Source: Phytobacter palmae
Lineage (GTDB): Bacteria > Pseudomonadota > Gammaproteobacteria > Enterobacterales > Enterobacteriaceae
Length of the DNA stretch: 64,000 nt
Assembly: GCA_900112785.1 (NCBI GenBank)
Contig: FONB01000014.1
Span: 60,690-124,689 of the forward strand
Direction of reading: 5' to 3'
The notes beneath the pieces were generated by a model, which made no database searches, was not told where the DNA came from, and worked only from the letters and a program-made list of their open reading frames with translations. This document shows, piece by piece, positions 1 through 11,298 of this stretch (within the stretch, counting starts at the first letter, position 1; the number at the start of each line of letters is the position of its first letter). The translations under genes were made by a program, and so were the position numbers.

Positions 1-434
1 CACGGCAGTTCATAAAAAACCAGGTCTCTTTCGGCGGCTCTTCCAGCGTTTTGAGCAGGGCATTTGCCGCCGCGTCCGTTAATAGCGAGGCATCCTGGAT
101 CCAGACAACTTTAGCGCCGCCAAGACGCGCATGTTCATACAGTTTTTCACTGATATCGCGTACCGCATCGATCCCAAGCGTAGTCTTGCCCTTCTCGGGC
201 GCCAGCTGGTAATAATCCGGATGGGTACCCGCCTGCATTAACTGGCAGCCACGACAATGGCCGCAGCTTTTGGCATTTTGCGGATGCTGGCAAAGCAGAT
301 AACGGCTCAGCGCATAGATCAGCGCATCATCACCCATTCCCGGTAGCGCGTGAACCAGTAATGCATGATGCCCGCGACCGGCCTGATAACTGGCGACCAG
401 TTGCTCATAATCCGACCGCAGCCACGGGTACCAT
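1..434 (-). CDS. holB: DNA polymerase III delta-prime subunit, 5' part only
   Basis: Reading the minus strand from an ATG at 432-434 gives an open frame that begins MRWYPWLR and runs off the window edge, so only about the first 144 codons are present. The visible part contains a P-loop-like segment (LPGMGDDAL) and a four-cysteine zinc-binding module (CQHPQ, then SCGHCRGC), followed by the EEPP sensor-like motif, as in HolB of the clamp loader. The product helps load the beta sliding clamp at the replication fork. It starts one base after the tmk stop, so the two are translationally linked. Identity is certain from the N-terminal sequence; the C-terminus is not visible. Confidence 0.93.
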
Positions 435-435
435 C

Positions 436-1077
436 TCATGCGCCCTGCTCCCGCGCCCAGGCAGTAACAGTCTGACGAATATCCGCCATAACGTCTTCGA
501 GCGATTGCGTGGCATCAATGGTACGAATGCTTTCATCTGCCGCAGCCAGTTCAAGGTAGCGCGCGCGCGTACGGTTGAAGAAATCCAGAGACTCCTGTTC
601 TATGCGGTCCAGCTCGCCACGGGCGCGAGCGCGTTTGAGCCCTACTTCCGGCGTAACGTCCAGATAAAGCGTCAGGTCCGGGCGGAAATCCCCCAGTACT
701 GCGTCACGCAACGTTGCCAGCATCGTCTGGTCAACACCGCGTCCACCGCCCTGATAGGCTTGTGTAGAGAGGTCGTGGCGATCGCCTATTACCCAGTTCC
801 CGTTGGCCAGTGCAGGTTTAATCACCGTTTCAACCAATTGAACGCGGGCAGCATAAAACATTAATACTTCGGCCTTAACTGTAATCGTCTCATCGCCGAC
901 AGAGCGAATGTCCAGCACCAGACTGCGCAGCTTTTCTGCCAGTTGAGTACCACCCGGCTCGCGGGTGAAAATCATCTTTTCCACACCCAACTGACGCAGC
1001 GTGTCGACCACAACATCGCGTGCGGTGGTTTTTCCTGCCCCTTCAAGTCCTTCAATGACGATATATTTACTGCCCAT
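436..1077 (-). CDS. tmk: thymidylate kinase
   Basis: A 213-residue protein of the usual Tmk length that phosphorylates dTMP to dTDP with ATP, the last step specific to dTTP synthesis. The P-loop GLEGAGKTT is near residues 10-18, the substrate motif REPGGT near 40, and the DRH motif followed by the glycine-rich YQGGGRG lid segment near 100-115. The ATG lies inside the 3' end of mltG (11-base overlap) and the stop is one base from holB, so the gene sits inside a tight mltG-tmk-holB cluster as in E. coli. Nothing is unusual. Confidence 0.97.
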   Translation of the reverse strand: MGSKYIVIEGLEGAGKTTARDVVVDTLRQLGVEKMIFTREPGGTQLAEKLRSLVLDIRSVGDETITVKAEVLMFYAARVQLVETVIKPALANGNWVIGDRHDLSTQAYQGGGRGVDQTMLATLRDAVLGDFRPDLTLYLDVTPEVGLKRARARGELDRIEQESLDFFNRTRARYLELAAADESIRTIDATQSLEDVMADIRQTVTAWAREQGA

Positions 1078-2089
1078 TTTTTTCCTTAAGTACTTTTAAA
1101 TAGTCCTGCACTGACCGGTTGTGGCTGGCGAGATTGGTGTTAAATGTATGCCCACCTTTACCATCAGCGACAAAATAGAGATAGGGCGTTTTTGCCGGGT
1201 GCGCCGCAGCTTTCAATGAGGCTTCGCCAGGTGTAGCAATGGGACCCGGCGGCAGGCCGCTGATGATATAGGTATTATAAGGTGTCGGCGTTTCCAGGTC
1301 AGCGCGTGACAATTTACCATTATACCGCTCCCCCATCCCATAAATCACGGTGGGATCGGTTTGCAGCCGCATCCCGATACGCAGACGGTTGATAAAGACC
1401 GATGCCACCTGATCGCGCTCGCTGGCTACTGCTGTCTCTTTCTCGATGATGGAGGCCATGGTCACCATCTGGTTTTTATCCTGGTAGGGTAACCCCTCCA
1501 TTCGCCCTTCCCACGCCTGGTCAATCGCCCGCACCATTTTTTGGTGCGCGCGCCTGAGCAGTGCAACATCCGTAGTGTTAGCGGTATACATCCAGGTGTC
1601 CGGCCAGAACCATCCTTCCACCCAGTCCGCATGCTCGAGATCCAGTGCCTTTGCAACCGTCGCATACTCGTCATCTTTCAGGGTGTGCTTGATATATGGC
1701 GCGTCACGCAGCTGCTGCAGGTAATCGCTTAGCCGCATCCCCTCAACCAGACGAAGCGGGAACTGCGCCTCTTTGCCGCTTTCCAGCAACCGGAGCATCT
1801 CACGCACCGTCATGTCAGGGGAAAAACGGTAGGTACCAGCTTTAAAGTGCGAAAGATCAGGCTCCACACGCAGCAACCACTGAAAGACACGCGGGCGATT
1901 AATCACTTTCTCGCTATAAAGCTGTTCACCCAACGCAACGCGCCCGGTTCCGGCCTCCAGCGTAAAAATAGTCTCCTCTTTAATGAGGATCTTACTGTCA
2001 GCCAACTGACGAACTTTCCATATACCTACGCCTGCCGCAATCACAAGGACCAGCAGAAGGAGAAGTACAACGCGCAACATTTTTTTCAT
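1067..2089 (-). CDS. mltG: endolytic murein transglycosylase MltG (YceG)
   Basis: A 340-residue inner-membrane protein. A single hydrophobic segment at about residues 5-23 anchors it, then comes a periplasmic YceG domain with the ASIIEKET catalytic-Glu motif and the [10 protein letters not shown] motif. In E. coli MltG cuts nascent glycan strands and is thought to set glycan chain length. It overlaps pabC by four bases (ATGA type) and tmk by eleven, indicating translational coupling in a pabC-mltG-tmk-holB run. Length and motifs match the family. Confidence 0.95.
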   Translation of the reverse strand: MKKMLRVVLLLLLVLVIAAGVGIWKVRQLADSKILIKEETIFTLEAGTGRVALGEQLYSEKVINRPRVFQWLLRVEPDLSHFKAGTYRFSPDMTVREMLRLLESGKEAQFPLRLVEGMRLSDYLQQLRDAPYIKHTLKDDEYATVAKALDLEHADWVEGWFWPDTWMYTANTTDVALLRRAHQKMVRAIDQAWEGRMEGLPYQDKNQMVTMASIIEKETAVASERDQVASVFINRLRIGMRLQTDPTVIYGMGERYNGKLSRADLETPTPYNTYIISGLPPGPIATPGEASLKAAAHPAKTPYLYFVADGKGGHTFNTNLASHNRSVQDYLKVLKEKNGQ

Positions 2090-2901
2090 GACGATATCGG
2101 GTGCTCACAAAGAGGGGCCAGAAATTGGTACAACTCCCGGGAAGTCCAGCGTATGTCATTCCACGCGCGCACGGGAATGACAGGCATTAATGCATTACAG
2201 ATAATGACTTCATCAGCAGTGTTGAGTGCATCAGGTGACGCATTGATTTCGACAACGCGATAGTCGGAAGATGCCAGCTGGCGCAGACAAAATTGCCGCA
2301 TGATGCCGTCTACACCCGCATGACTCAGGTTTGGGGTAAATACATCACGGCCTTTGCGCCAGAAAATATTCGCGGCACAGCATTCCGTAACCCACCCTTC
2401 ACTGTCAAGAACCAGCGCCTCGTCATCGTGTGTTTGCTCAAGATAACGGCGGATCAGCACCTGCTCCAGCCGATTGAGATGTTTGAGACCGGCAAGATGC
2501 GGATTACGCCCCAGTCGCACAGGGCTGAGCGACAGCGTGACGCCCTCTTCCCTCCAGCGAGCATAATGCACAGGATAAGCGGCAACACTGAGAATACGCG
2601 TCGGGTTTTGACAGTCGGCTCCGCTGTAACCGCGTCCGCCGGCGCCACGACTGATGATAGCTTTCAGGACCCCGCTGGTTCTTTCCGAGGCAATGCGACA
2701 CATTTCGTCTTCCAGCTCTTCCCATTGTCTGAAAGGAATAAATAGCCTGTCACACGCCAGTTTGAGACGATGCAGATGTTCAGCCAGCAGACTGATCGTG
2801 CCGTTGTCGATACGTGCCGTAGTGAAACAGCCGTCGCCGAATTGAGTCGCTCTGTCATTTGCGGCAAGAGATACCTGCTCGCAACCATTAATCAATAACA
2901 T
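2086..2901 (-). CDS. pabC: aminodeoxychorismate lyase
   Basis: A 271-residue PLP enzyme of the branched-chain-aminotransferase fold that releases pyruvate from 4-amino-4-deoxychorismate to give p-aminobenzoate for folate. The PLP lysine is Lys140, in [10 protein letters not shown]. The conserved ATQFGDGCF near residues 18-26 and the C-terminal [11 protein letters not shown] motif are also present. It follows fabF after a hairpin terminator and overlaps mltG by four bases. The start at 2901 matches the family N-terminus MLLINGC. Confidence 0.95.
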   Translation of the reverse strand: MLLINGCEQVSLAANDRATQFGDGCFTTARIDNGTISLLAEHLHRLKLACDRLFIPFRQWEELEDEMCRIASERTSGVLKAIISRGAGGRGYSGADCQNPTRILSVAAYPVHYARWREEGVTLSLSPVRLGRNPHLAGLKHLNRLEQVLIRRYLEQTHDDEALVLDSEGWVTECCAANIFWRKGRDVFTPNLSHAGVDGIMRQFCLRQLASSDYRVVEINASPDALNTADEVIICNALMPVIPVRAWNDIRWTSRELYQFLAPLCEHPISS

Positions 2902-2972
2902 AGAGGCTCCTTATGCGTGGCAGAGTAGTGTGGCAGGACACTCTGCACAGGACAAGCGGAGAACACTGAAAT

Positions 2973-3003
2973 AAAAAAGGCCCGCAGTGCGGACCTTTTT
3001 ACA
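2973..3003 (-). terminator. Rho-independent terminator after fabF
   Basis: Read on the minus strand, a GC-rich stem (AAAAAGGTCCGC / GCGGGCCTTTTTT, loop ACT) ends in a T run. The pairing is perfect, with one G-U, only in the minus orientation. It lies just past the fabF stop and upstream of pabC, so it should attenuate read-through from the fab operon. Confidence 0.75.
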
Positions 3004-3032
3004 GGCTGGTAGGTAAAAAAACAGCGCTACAC

Positions 3033-4328
<1,296 letters not shown>

Positions 4329-4362
4329 TCAGGCGGTCGAGTGACCGCCTGGAGATGTTCAC

Positions 4363-4599
4363 TTACGCCTGGTGACCGTTGATGTAATCAATGGCAGCCT
4401 GAACGGTGGTGATTTTCTCAGCTTCTTCGTCCGGAATCTCAGTATCAAACTCTTCTTCCAGAGCCATTACCAGCTCAACGGTGTCAAGAGAATCAGCGCC
4501 CAGGTCTTCAACGAAGGAAGCATTGTTGGTAACTTCTTCCTGCTTAACGCCCAGCTGTTCGCCGATAATTTTCTTAACGCGTTCTTCGATAGTGCTCAT
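4363..4599 (-). CDS. acpP: acyl carrier protein
   Basis: A 78-residue, very acidic protein essentially identical to E. coli AcpP. The phosphopantetheine attachment serine lies in GADSLDTVE (Ser37 counting the Met). It carries acyl intermediates between the Fab enzymes encoded around it and also feeds PlsX and lipid A synthesis. A separate promoter can be seen upstream, in keeping with the very high expression of this gene in relatives. Confidence 0.98.
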
Positions 4600-4644
4600 A
4601 CTCTTAAATTTCCTATCAAAACTCGCTTTCGCGATGGTTTTCGT

Positions 4645-4672
4645 AGTGTATAAAATGTTGAAAAATTTGCAA
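4645..4672 (-). promoter_or_regulatory. putative acpP promoter
   Basis: On the minus strand TTGCAA (4667-4672), a 16-base spacer and TACACT (4645-4650) precede acpP, leaving a leader of about 40 bases. The 154-base fabG-acpP gap is otherwise AT-rich with no gene. The hexamers are imperfect, so this is a moderate call. Confidence 0.5.
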
Positions 4673-4753
4673 CTAAATCCCGGCAGTTCGTACCACGATT
4701 TTACGCTATTTTGCGGCCTTTCGCCCTAATAACGCAAATAAATTTAATCGTGG

Positions 4754-5488
4754 TTAAACCATGTACATTCCGCCGTTGACGTGCAAGGTCTCACCAGTGA
4801 TGTAACCCGCTTCGTCAGAGGCTAAAAATGCAACCGCGCTGGCGATTTCCTGAGCACCGCCAAGGCGACCCGCAGGAACTTGCGCCAGAATACCCGCACG
4901 CTGATCGTCAGACAGCGCACGCGTCATGTCCGTTTCAATAAAACCCGGAGCAACAACGTTCACAGTAATCCCGCGTGATGCGACTTCTCGCGCCAGCGAT
5001 TTACTGAAACCAATCAGGCCTGCCTTCGCCGCAGCGTAGTTAGCCTGACCAGCATTTCCCATGGTGCCAACCACAGAACCGATAGTGATGATACGACCAT
5101 GACGCTTTTTCATCATAGCGCGCATCACCGCTTTTGACAGACGGAAAACCGATGACAGGTTGGTTTCGAGAATATCGTTCCACTCGTCATCCTTCATGCG
5201 CATTAACAGATTATCGCGAGTGATACCGGCATTATTGACCAGGATATCAACTTCGCCAAACTCGGCACGAATGTTTTCCAGAACAGATTCAATAGATGCA
5301 GGATCGGTCACATTCAACATCAGACCTTTGCCGTTTGCACCTAAATACTCACTAATAGCCTGAGCGCCATTTTCGCTGGTTGCAGTACCAATAACCTTCG
5401 CGCCACGAGCAACAAGGGCTTCCGCGATTGCGCGGCCAATGCCACGGCTCGCGCCGGTAACCAGCGCGACTTTTCCTTCAAAACTCAT
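4754..5488 (-). CDS. fabG: 3-oxoacyl-ACP reductase
   Basis: A 244-residue short-chain dehydrogenase that reduces beta-ketoacyl-ACP with NADPH. The cofactor motif TGASRGIG is at about residues 12-19, NNAGI near 86-90, the catalytic Ser in IGSVVG near 138, and the YAAAK motif (Tyr151, Lys155). The C-terminal GGMYMV is typical of FabG. It sits between fabD and acpP with a 12-base gap from fabD. Confidence 0.97.
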   Translation of the reverse strand: MSFEGKVALVTGASRGIGRAIAEALVARGAKVIGTATSENGAQAISEYLGANGKGLMLNVTDPASIESVLENIRAEFGEVDILVNNAGITRDNLLMRMKDDEWNDILETNLSSVFRLSKAVMRAMMKKRHGRIITIGSVVGTMGNAGQANYAAAKAGLIGFSKSLAREVASRGITVNVVAPGFIETDMTRALSDDQRAGILAQVPAGRLGGAQEIASAVAFLASDEAGYITGETLHVNGGMYMV

Positions 5489-5500
5489 GGTTTTCCTCTT

Positions 5501-6430
5501 TTATTGCGCAAGTGCCTCTGACAGTGCGGCGGGCTCATTAAGCGCAGACGCTGTCAGGGTATCAACAATACGTTTTGTCAGACCGGTAAGCACTTTACCA
5601 GGACCAACTTCATACAGGTGCTCTACGCCCTGTGATGCCATAAATTCTACGCTTTTAGTCCATTGCACCGGGCTGTAAAGCTGACGAACCAGCGCATGAC
5701 GAATCGCTTCCGGCGACGTTTCGCATTTCACATCAACATTATTTACCACCGGAACCTGCGGTGCGCTGAACGTGATTTTTTCTAATTCCGCCGCCAGCTT
5801 TTCGGCAGCCGGTTTCATTAGCGCACAGTGGGACGGCACGCTGACCGGCAGCGGCAGGGCGCGTTTTGCGCCAGCAGCTTTACAGGCAGCACCTGCACGA
5901 TCAACCGCTTCCTTGTGGCCCGCAATAACGACCTGGCCCGGAGAGTTGTAGTTTACCGGAGAAACAACCTGCCCTTGCGCGGAATCTTCACACGCTTTAG
6001 CAATGGATGCATCATCCAGACCGATAATCGCCGCCATAGCGCCTGTCCCTTCCGGTACAGCTTCTTGCATGAATTTACCGCGCAGCTCTACCAGACGTAC
6101 TGCGTCTGCAAACGGGATAACGCCTGCACAGACCAGCGCAGAGTATTCACCCAGACTATGACCAGCCATTAATGCTGGTGTTTTGCCGCCCTGTTGTTGC
6201 CACACGCGCCATAAAGCAACGGAAGCCGTCAATAATGCAGGCTGCGTCTGCCAGGTTTTATTCAGTTCTTCCGCTGGCCCTTGTTGAACAAGCGTCCACA
6301 GATCATAGCCAAGTGCCGCAGAGGCTTCACGGAATGTCTCTTCAACAACCGGATAACTTGCTGCCATGTCAGACAACATACCCACGGTTTGAGAGCCCTG
6401 TCCCGGGAACACAAATGCAAATTGCGTCAT
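5501..6430 (-). CDS. fabD: malonyl-CoA-ACP transacylase
   Basis: A 309-residue enzyme that loads malonate onto ACP. The nucleophile is in GHSLGEYSAL (Ser92) and the partner His is in VPSHCALM (near 201). The open frame extends 20 codons upstream, but the family N-terminus MTQFAFVFPGQGSQ starts at 6430, and that start is chosen. It lies between fabH and fabG in the operon. Confidence 0.96.
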   Translation of the reverse strand: MTQFAFVFPGQGSQTVGMLSDMAASYPVVEETFREASAALGYDLWTLVQQGPAEELNKTWQTQPALLTASVALWRVWQQQGGKTPALMAGHSLGEYSALVCAGVIPFADAVRLVELRGKFMQEAVPEGTGAMAAIIGLDDASIAKACEDSAQGQVVSPVNYNSPGQVVIAGHKEAVDRAGAACKAAGAKRALPLPVSVPSHCALMKPAAEKLAAELEKITFSAPQVPVVNNVDVKCETSPEAIRHALVRQLYSPVQWTKSVEFMASQGVEHLYEVGPGKVLTGLTKRIVDTLTASALNEPAALSEALAQ

Positions 6431-6446
6431 GTTTTTATCCTTAATA

Positions 6447-7400
6447 CTAGAAACGAACCAGCGCAGAACCCCAGGTGAAACCACCGCCAAAGGCTTCCAG
6501 CAGAATCAATTGGCCGCGCTGAATACGCCCGTCGCGAACCGCTTCATCCAGCGCACAAGGAACAGACGCCGCAGAAGTATTACCGTGGCGATCGAGTGTC
6601 ACCACAACGTTATCCAGCGACATACCCAGTTTTTTTGCTGTCGCGCTGATAATACGCAGGTTTGCCTGATGCGGCACCAGCCAGTTCAACTCACTGCGCT
6701 GCAAATTATTCGCTTCGAGGGTTTCATCGACGATGCGAGAAAGTTCAGTCACCGCCACTTTAAAGACTTCGTTTCCTGCCATTGTCAGGAAAATGGGATT
6801 CTCTGGATGAACACGATCGGCATTCGGCAGCGTTAACAGTTCGCCGTAGCGACCGTCAGCATGCAGATGCGTAGAGATGATACCCGGCTCTTCGGATGCC
6901 CCGAGCACAACCGCGCCCGCGCCATCACCAAAAATAATAATGGTGCCACGATCTTCAGGATCGCAGGTACGAGCCAGAACATCGGAACCGATAACCAGCG
7001 CATTTTTCACCGCACCCGATTTCACATATTGATCGGCGATGCTTAGCGCGTAAGTGAACCCTGCGCAGGCAGCTGCAACATCAAATGCCGGACAACCTTT
7101 TACGCCCAGCATATTCTGCACCTGACATGCGGCGCTGGGGAATGCATGCGTGGCGGAGGTGGTCGCGACAATAATCAGACCAATCTCATCCGCACTGATA
7201 CCTGCCATCTCCAGGGCGCGCTTTGCCGCTTCAAAGCCCATGGTGGAGACGGTTTCATCTGGCGCAGCTATACGGCGTTCACGAATACCTGTGCGGGTGA
7301 CAATCCACTCGTCAGACGTATCCACCATTTTTTCCAGGTCGGCGTTAGTTCGCACGTGTTCAGGCAGATAGCTGCCGGTACCAATAATCTTCGTATACAT
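6447..7400 (-). CDS. fabH: beta-ketoacyl-ACP synthase III
   Basis: A 317-residue enzyme that starts fatty acid synthesis by condensing acetyl-CoA with malonyl-ACP. The catalytic Cys (AACAGF, near 112), His (VPHQAN, near 244) and Asn (HGNTSA, near 274) are present. It begins six bases after plsX ends and precedes fabD by 16 bases, as in the E. coli plsX-fabH-fabD-fabG run. Confidence 0.97.
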   Translation of the reverse strand: MYTKIIGTGSYLPEHVRTNADLEKMVDTSDEWIVTRTGIRERRIAAPDETVSTMGFEAAKRALEMAGISADEIGLIIVATTSATHAFPSAACQVQNMLGVKGCPAFDVAAACAGFTYALSIADQYVKSGAVKNALVIGSDVLARTCDPEDRGTIIIFGDGAGAVVLGASEEPGIISTHLHADGRYGELLTLPNADRVHPENPIFLTMAGNEVFKVAVTELSRIVDETLEANNLQRSELNWLVPHQANLRIISATAKKLGMSLDNVVVTLDRHGNTSAASVPCALDEAVRDGRIQRGQLILLEAFGGGFTWGSALVRF

Positions 7401-7406
7401 GTACGC

Positions 7407-8441
7407 TCAGTCTTTTTCCGGTAACACAGATTCCAGGCGAGCGGCAATTCGCCGGGGAACTTGCCGCTGCACCGCCTGCACTGCCTGTTCAATCGCGACG
7501 GTAAAGGCTCGCTGATTGGCGGCACCATGACTCTTAATCACCGTGCCGCGCAATCCTAACAGACAGGCGCCATTATACTGGTCGGGGTTGAGGTGACTGA
7601 ATCGCCTGCTCAGGCTTTTTTGTAACCAACGCTTTAATAAAATCAGCCACCACGACCGTTTTTTTCCTTCGCCCTGAGATTTCAGCAGCGAAAGAAACAC
7701 TCTGACAACACCTTCCATCGTTTTTAATGTGACGTTTCCCGTAAAACCGTCACAAACCAGTACATCCGTTTTACCAGTGAGTAATTCGTTCGCTTCCAGA
7801 TAACCAATATAGTTAATCGCCGGAACTGCTTTCAAAATCGCTGCGGCATCGCGAATGTTGTCATGACCTTTGGTCTCTTCTTCACCAATGTTCAGAAGCG
7901 CCACGCGAGGATTTGCGATCCCCACAACCTCTTCTGCCATCACCGCACCCATGACCGCAAACTGCGCCAGCATCTTACCATCGCAGTCGACGTTGGCACC
8001 CAAATCGAGCACCACCGTTCTCCCTTTCTGCTGGTGCGGTAGAACAGTAACCAGCGCGGGGCGCTCAATCCCCTCAATAGGTTTGAGCAACATTTTCGCC
8101 AGCCCCATCAGCGCACCGGTATTACCGGCACTGACGCAGGCCTCGGCACGACCTTCTTTTACAAGCTCCAGCGCCATCCGCATTGAACTGCCGCGACTGT
8201 TGCGGACAGCTTGCGAGGGGCGAGCATCGCTGGCAATAACTGACTGTGCGGGAATGACAAGCAAGCGCGAGCGTTGCTCGAAATCAGCTTTGGCGAGCAA
8301 TGGTGTGATAGCGTCGGGATCGCCGACTAAAAGAAGATTAAGATGCGAATTAGAGTTCAGTGCCTGCAAAGCTGCAGGCACTGTCACGGAAGGGCCAAAA
8401 TCGCCCCCCATGACATCTAACGCCAGGGTTAGACGAGTCAA
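7407..8441 (-). CDS. plsX: phosphate acyltransferase PlsX
   Basis: A 344-residue protein that makes acyl-phosphate from acyl-ACP for phospholipid synthesis. The N-terminal [21 protein letters not shown] and [11 protein letters not shown] motifs are characteristic. The C-terminus ends about a dozen residues earlier than the annotated E. coli K-12 protein ([10 protein letters not shown] then stop), which falls after the conserved domain. It follows rpmF and is tightly joined to fabH. Confidence 0.95.
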   Translation of the reverse strand: MTRLTLALDVMGGDFGPSVTVPAALQALNSNSHLNLLLVGDPDAITPLLAKADFEQRSRLLVIPAQSVIASDARPSQAVRNSRGSSMRMALELVKEGRAEACVSAGNTGALMGLAKMLLKPIEGIERPALVTVLPHQQKGRTVVLDLGANVDCDGKMLAQFAVMGAVMAEEVVGIANPRVALLNIGEEETKGHDNIRDAAAILKAVPAINYIGYLEANELLTGKTDVLVCDGFTGNVTLKTMEGVVRVFLSLLKSQGEGKKRSWWLILLKRWLQKSLSRRFSHLNPDQYNGACLLGLRGTVIKSHGAANQRAFTVAIEQAVQAVQRQVPRRIAARLESVLPEKD

Positions 8442-8454
8442 GGTATCGGTATAT

Positions 8455-8470
8455 CCCCGTTTTCACGGGG
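8455..8470 (-). other. short GC hairpin between rpmF and plsX
   Basis: A perfect six-pair stem CCCCGT/ACGGGG with a TTTC loop sits in the 64-base gap between rpmF and plsX. There is no T tract, so it is not a classical terminator. A near-copy flanks the other side of rpmF. Confidence 0.5.
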
Positions 8471-8505
8471 AAATCCTCACTAAGTTTGATCACGCTTGCG
8501 CGTGA

Positions 8506-8691
<186 letters not shown>

Positions 8692-8706
8692 TTAATTACG
8701 ATTTAC

Positions 8707-8722
8707 CCCCGTTTGAGCGGGG
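8707..8722 (-). other. short GC hairpin between yceD and rpmF
   Basis: CCCCG/CGGGG stem with a six-base loop in the 51-base yceD-rpmF gap, closely resembling the hairpin on the far side of rpmF (8455-8470). No T tract follows. Possible processing or stability element; function not known. Confidence 0.45.
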
Positions 8723-8730
8723 AAAACCTA

Positions 8731-9252
8731 TTACTTACGCTTTAAGCTGGCTAATACGGCAAATGGGTTTGGCTTTTGCGCTTCATCAGGCAGTTCACCA
8801 AAGACCATGTCCGCCTCGGACACTTCACAGTGTTCAGAATCATGCACCGGAACTACTGGCAGGGAGAGGATGATTTCATCTTCAACCATTGCAAGCAGAT
8901 CGATTTCACCGAAGTCGTTAACCTCAATCGGTTCATACGCTTCCGGCAGTGCTTCAGCCTGTTCGTCTGAACGGACAGGACTAAAACAATATGTTGTGTG
9001 AACCTGATGGGTAAACGGCTTGCCGCAACGCTGGCATTCGAGGGACACCGTTACCTTCGCATCACCGGTTATAACCGCGAGGCGTTGGTTGTCGATGGCG
9101 AACGAAATGGAGCATTCCACATCACTGTCCACACTGACTACAGACTCGGCGACACGCTCAACCTGATTGGGCAGATAGATGCCCTCATAATCAAGGCGTT
9201 TCTGAGCCGTGCGAACCGGATCGAGAGTCAGGGGTAATTTTACCTTTTGCAT
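8731..9252 (-). CDS. yceD: DUF177 protein YceD, 23S rRNA accumulation protein family
   Basis: A 173-residue protein with the same length and ends ([12 protein letters not shown] to LASLKRK) as E. coli YceD, the DUF177 family linked to 23S rRNA accumulation. A CQRCGKPF motif near residues 72-79 could bind metal. It heads the yceD-rpmF-plsX-fab transcription order. Its own promoter lies so close that the mRNA would carry almost no leader, and no Shine-Dalgarno sequence precedes the ATG. Confidence 0.93.
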   Translation of the reverse strand: MQKVKLPLTLDPVRTAQKRLDYEGIYLPNQVERVAESVVSVDSDVECSISFAIDNQRLAVITGDAKVTVSLECQRCGKPFTHQVHTTYCFSPVRSDEQAEALPEAYEPIEVNDFGEIDLLAMVEDEIILSLPVVPVHDSEHCEVSEADMVFGELPDEAQKPNPFAVLASLKRK

Positions 9253-9261
9253 AGGGCGCGC

Positions 9262-9290
9262 ATATTAACTTTGTAACGTCATAGAGTCAA
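9262..9290 (-). promoter_or_regulatory. yceD-rpmF operon promoter
   Basis: On the minus strand TTGACT (9285-9290), exactly 17 bases, and TAATAT (9262-9267) form a near-consensus sigma-70 promoter. The expected start, 6-8 bases past the -10, lies at about 9254-9256, only two to four bases before the yceD ATG at 9252. Confidence 0.8.
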
Positions 9291-9297
9291 AGAAAAA

Positions 9298-9318
9298 GGC
9301 AGCCTGAGGTTGCCTTTT
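9298..9318 (+). other. hairpin with T run in yceD-yceF divergent region
   Basis: AAAAAGGCAGCC, loop TGA, GGTTGCCTTTT forms a seven-pair stem (one G-U) followed by four Ts on the plus strand. It lies in the divergent promoter region, so it could act on a plus-strand leader of yceF or simply block antisense transcripts. It is short and weak. Confidence 0.4.
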
Positions 9319-9394
9319 GCCAATAATTCGCACACATTGCGGCCTACAGTTTAAAATGCCTGTCATGGTTAAGCCATATTTGGTGAAAAAAAAT

Positions 9395-9979
9395 ATGTCA
9401 GATATTGTTCTTGCATCGACATCGCCCTGGCGTCGTGCGCTGTTAGAGAAGCTCGGACTGGCGTTTGAATGCGCAGCACCGCTGACCGACGAAACCCCGC
9501 ATCCCGGGGAATCCCCCCGCCACCTGGTGCTGCGCCTGGCGCAAGAGAAAGCCCAGTCTCTGGCCCAGCGTTTTCCTCATCACTTGATCATTGGTTCTGA
9601 TCAAGTGTGCATGCTGGAAGGTGAAATTACCGGCAAACCGCTAACCGAAGAAAATGCCCGCCGGCAATTAACCAGGGCAAGTGGAAATATTGTGACGTTC
9701 TATACCGGGCTGGCGCTGTTTAATTCGGCAACGGGCCATTTACAAACTGAGTGCGAACCTTTCGATGTGCATTTTCGCCACTTAAGCGCCCAGGAAATAG
9801 AAGACTACGTGCGCAAAGAAAATCCACTGCACTGCGCGGGAAGTTTTAAAAGTGAAGGATTGGGAATCGCCCTGTTTGACCGCCTCGAAGGTCGCGATCC
9901 TAATACCCTGGTTGGCCTGCCGCTGATCGCGCTGTGCCAGATGCTGCGCCGGGAAGGATGTAACCCGCTATCGCGCTAA
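9395..9979 (+). CDS. yceF: 7-methyl-GTP pyrophosphatase, Maf/HAM1 family
   Basis: A 194-residue Maf-like nucleotide pyrophosphatase; the E. coli protein prefers m7GTP and is viewed as a house-cleaning enzyme. [13 protein letters not shown] at the N-terminus, the DETP motif near 33, GSDQV near 69 and the C-terminal GLPL motif are present. The frame is open 26 codons further upstream, but the family N-terminus begins at the ATG at 9395 (MSDIVLAST), so that start is used. Divergent from yceD. Confidence 0.94.
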   Translation: MSDIVLASTSPWRRALLEKLGLAFECAAPLTDETPHPGESPRHLVLRLAQEKAQSLAQRFPHHLIIGSDQVCMLEGEITGKPLTEENARRQLTRASGNIVTFYTGLALFNSATGHLQTECEPFDVHFRHLSAQEIEDYVRKENPLHCAGSFKSEGLGIALFDRLEGRDPNTLVGLPLIALCQMLRREGCNPLSR

Positions 9980-10019
9980 TAGATCTACCGATGGACTGAT
10001 ATTATTTAAGGAAACCCCG

Positions 10020-11267
10020 GTGGAAAAAGGTCACGTATCTCAACAGCCCTCTGTGGGGTTGTGGTCATTGATAGCGCTGGCAAGCCTGATTTTAATGATA
10101 ACCATGGGGGTACGGCAGACGGTGGGGCTGTTTGTCCACCCTATCGTCCATTCCACCACCCTGAGTATTGCCGAAGTCAGTATGGCGCTGGCGATAGGCC
10201 AACTGATGTGGGGAGCATTTCAGCCACTGTTCGGTGCGTGGGCGGATAAGCGAGGCGCTTTCAATGTGTTGGTCATCGGCGCTATCCTCATGGCGCTGGG
10301 GCAACTTAGCACGCTGTGGGCCTCTTCGTTTTTACCCCTGACCCTCGCGCAGGGACTGTTAAGCCCGGCTGGCGCTGCCGCCGGTAGCTTCTCTGTATTG
10401 ATTGGCATCGTTGCGGGCAGATTGCCATCCGATAAAGGCTCTGTTGCCAGCGGTATGATCAATGCCGGTGGCTCCATGGGGCAATTCATCTTCGCTCCGC
10501 TGATACAACTCATTATCAGCCTGCGTGGTTTCGCCTCGGGGTTGGTTTTCCTGGCCCTCGCCGCACTGTCGACAATAATTCCATCATGGTTTCTGTGCCG
10601 GAAAAGCGAAAAACCCTCCCCCATGCAGGCTCAACCTGCGTCATCAGATGACCCGGGTCTTAAACAGCAAATTCGTGCGGCATTTCGCCATCCCAGCTAC
10701 CTGCTTCTGCACGCAGGTTTTTTGACCTGTGGTTTCCACGTGGCGTTTCTCACCACACATTTACCTGGTGAAGTCAGCCTTTGCGGGCACGATGCTTCGG
10801 TCTCTGCCATTAGCCTTTCGCTGATTGGTCTGTGTAATATCGCAGGCAGTATTTTCGCGGGTTTTCTTGGAAAGCGATTCCCGATGAAATATATCCTCGC
10901 CGTGCTGTACGCGTCCCGTGCAATCCTGATTATCGCTTTTTTGCTGTCACCCAAAACGCCGATGGCGTTCTACATCTTCGCCTGTGCGATTGGGCTGACA
11001 TGGCTTGCCACTGTGCCGCCAACGGCAGGCATTGTAGGAAAGTTGTTCGGTACCCGTTATCTGGCGACGCTATTTGGTTTTACCTTGTTTTCACATCAGG
11101 TCGGCGCTTTCTTTGGCGCATGGCTGGGGGGGCTGGCCATGGAATACGCAGGGAATCTCGACTGGGTATGGTATACAGATATCGTCCTGGCCCTCCTGGC
11201 AGCGCTGGTCAATTTGCCAATCAAGGAAAAGAGCACAGCCGCGCCTCTTAAACCGACTCGCGCATAA
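10020..11267 (+). CDS. MFS transporter, about 12 membrane segments, substrate unknown
   Basis: A 415-residue hydrophobic protein with about twelve transmembrane segments, a long central loop (residues about 195-220) and the MFS motif after segment 2 (GAWADKRGAF). The likely start is GTG at 10020, preceded by AAGGAAA seven bases away. It lies between yceF and rluC, where I recall no gene in E. coli K-12, so it is an accessory insertion. It runs convergently toward rluC. The general fold suggests uptake or efflux of a small organic acid or related solute, but the sequence does not reveal which. Confidence 0.88.
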   Translation: MEKGHVSQQPSVGLWSLIALASLILMITMGVRQTVGLFVHPIVHSTTLSIAEVSMALAIGQLMWGAFQPLFGAWADKRGAFNVLVIGAILMALGQLSTLWASSFLPLTLAQGLLSPAGAAAGSFSVLIGIVAGRLPSDKGSVASGMINAGGSMGQFIFAPLIQLIISLRGFASGLVFLALAALSTIIPSWFLCRKSEKPSPMQAQPASSDDPGLKQQIRAAFRHPSYLLLHAGFLTCGFHVAFLTTHLPGEVSLCGHDASVSAISLSLIGLCNIAGSIFAGFLGKRFPMKYILAVLYASRAILIIAFLLSPKTPMAFYIFACAIGLTWLATVPPTAGIVGKLFGTRYLATLFGFTLFSHQVGAFFGAWLGGLAMEYAGNLDWVWYTDIVLALLAALVNLPIKEKSTAAPLKPTRA

Positions 11268-11294
11268 AAAGAAAGGCGGTCATGCTGACCGCCC
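11264..11294 (-). terminator. terminator between MFS gene and rluC
   Basis: GGCGGTCA (11275-11282) and TGACCGCC (11286-11293) form a perfect eight-pair stem. On the minus strand it is followed by TTTCTTTTT, so it best serves rluC; on the plus strand only CTTGCTT follows. Confidence 0.7.
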
Positions 11295-11298
11295 TTGC

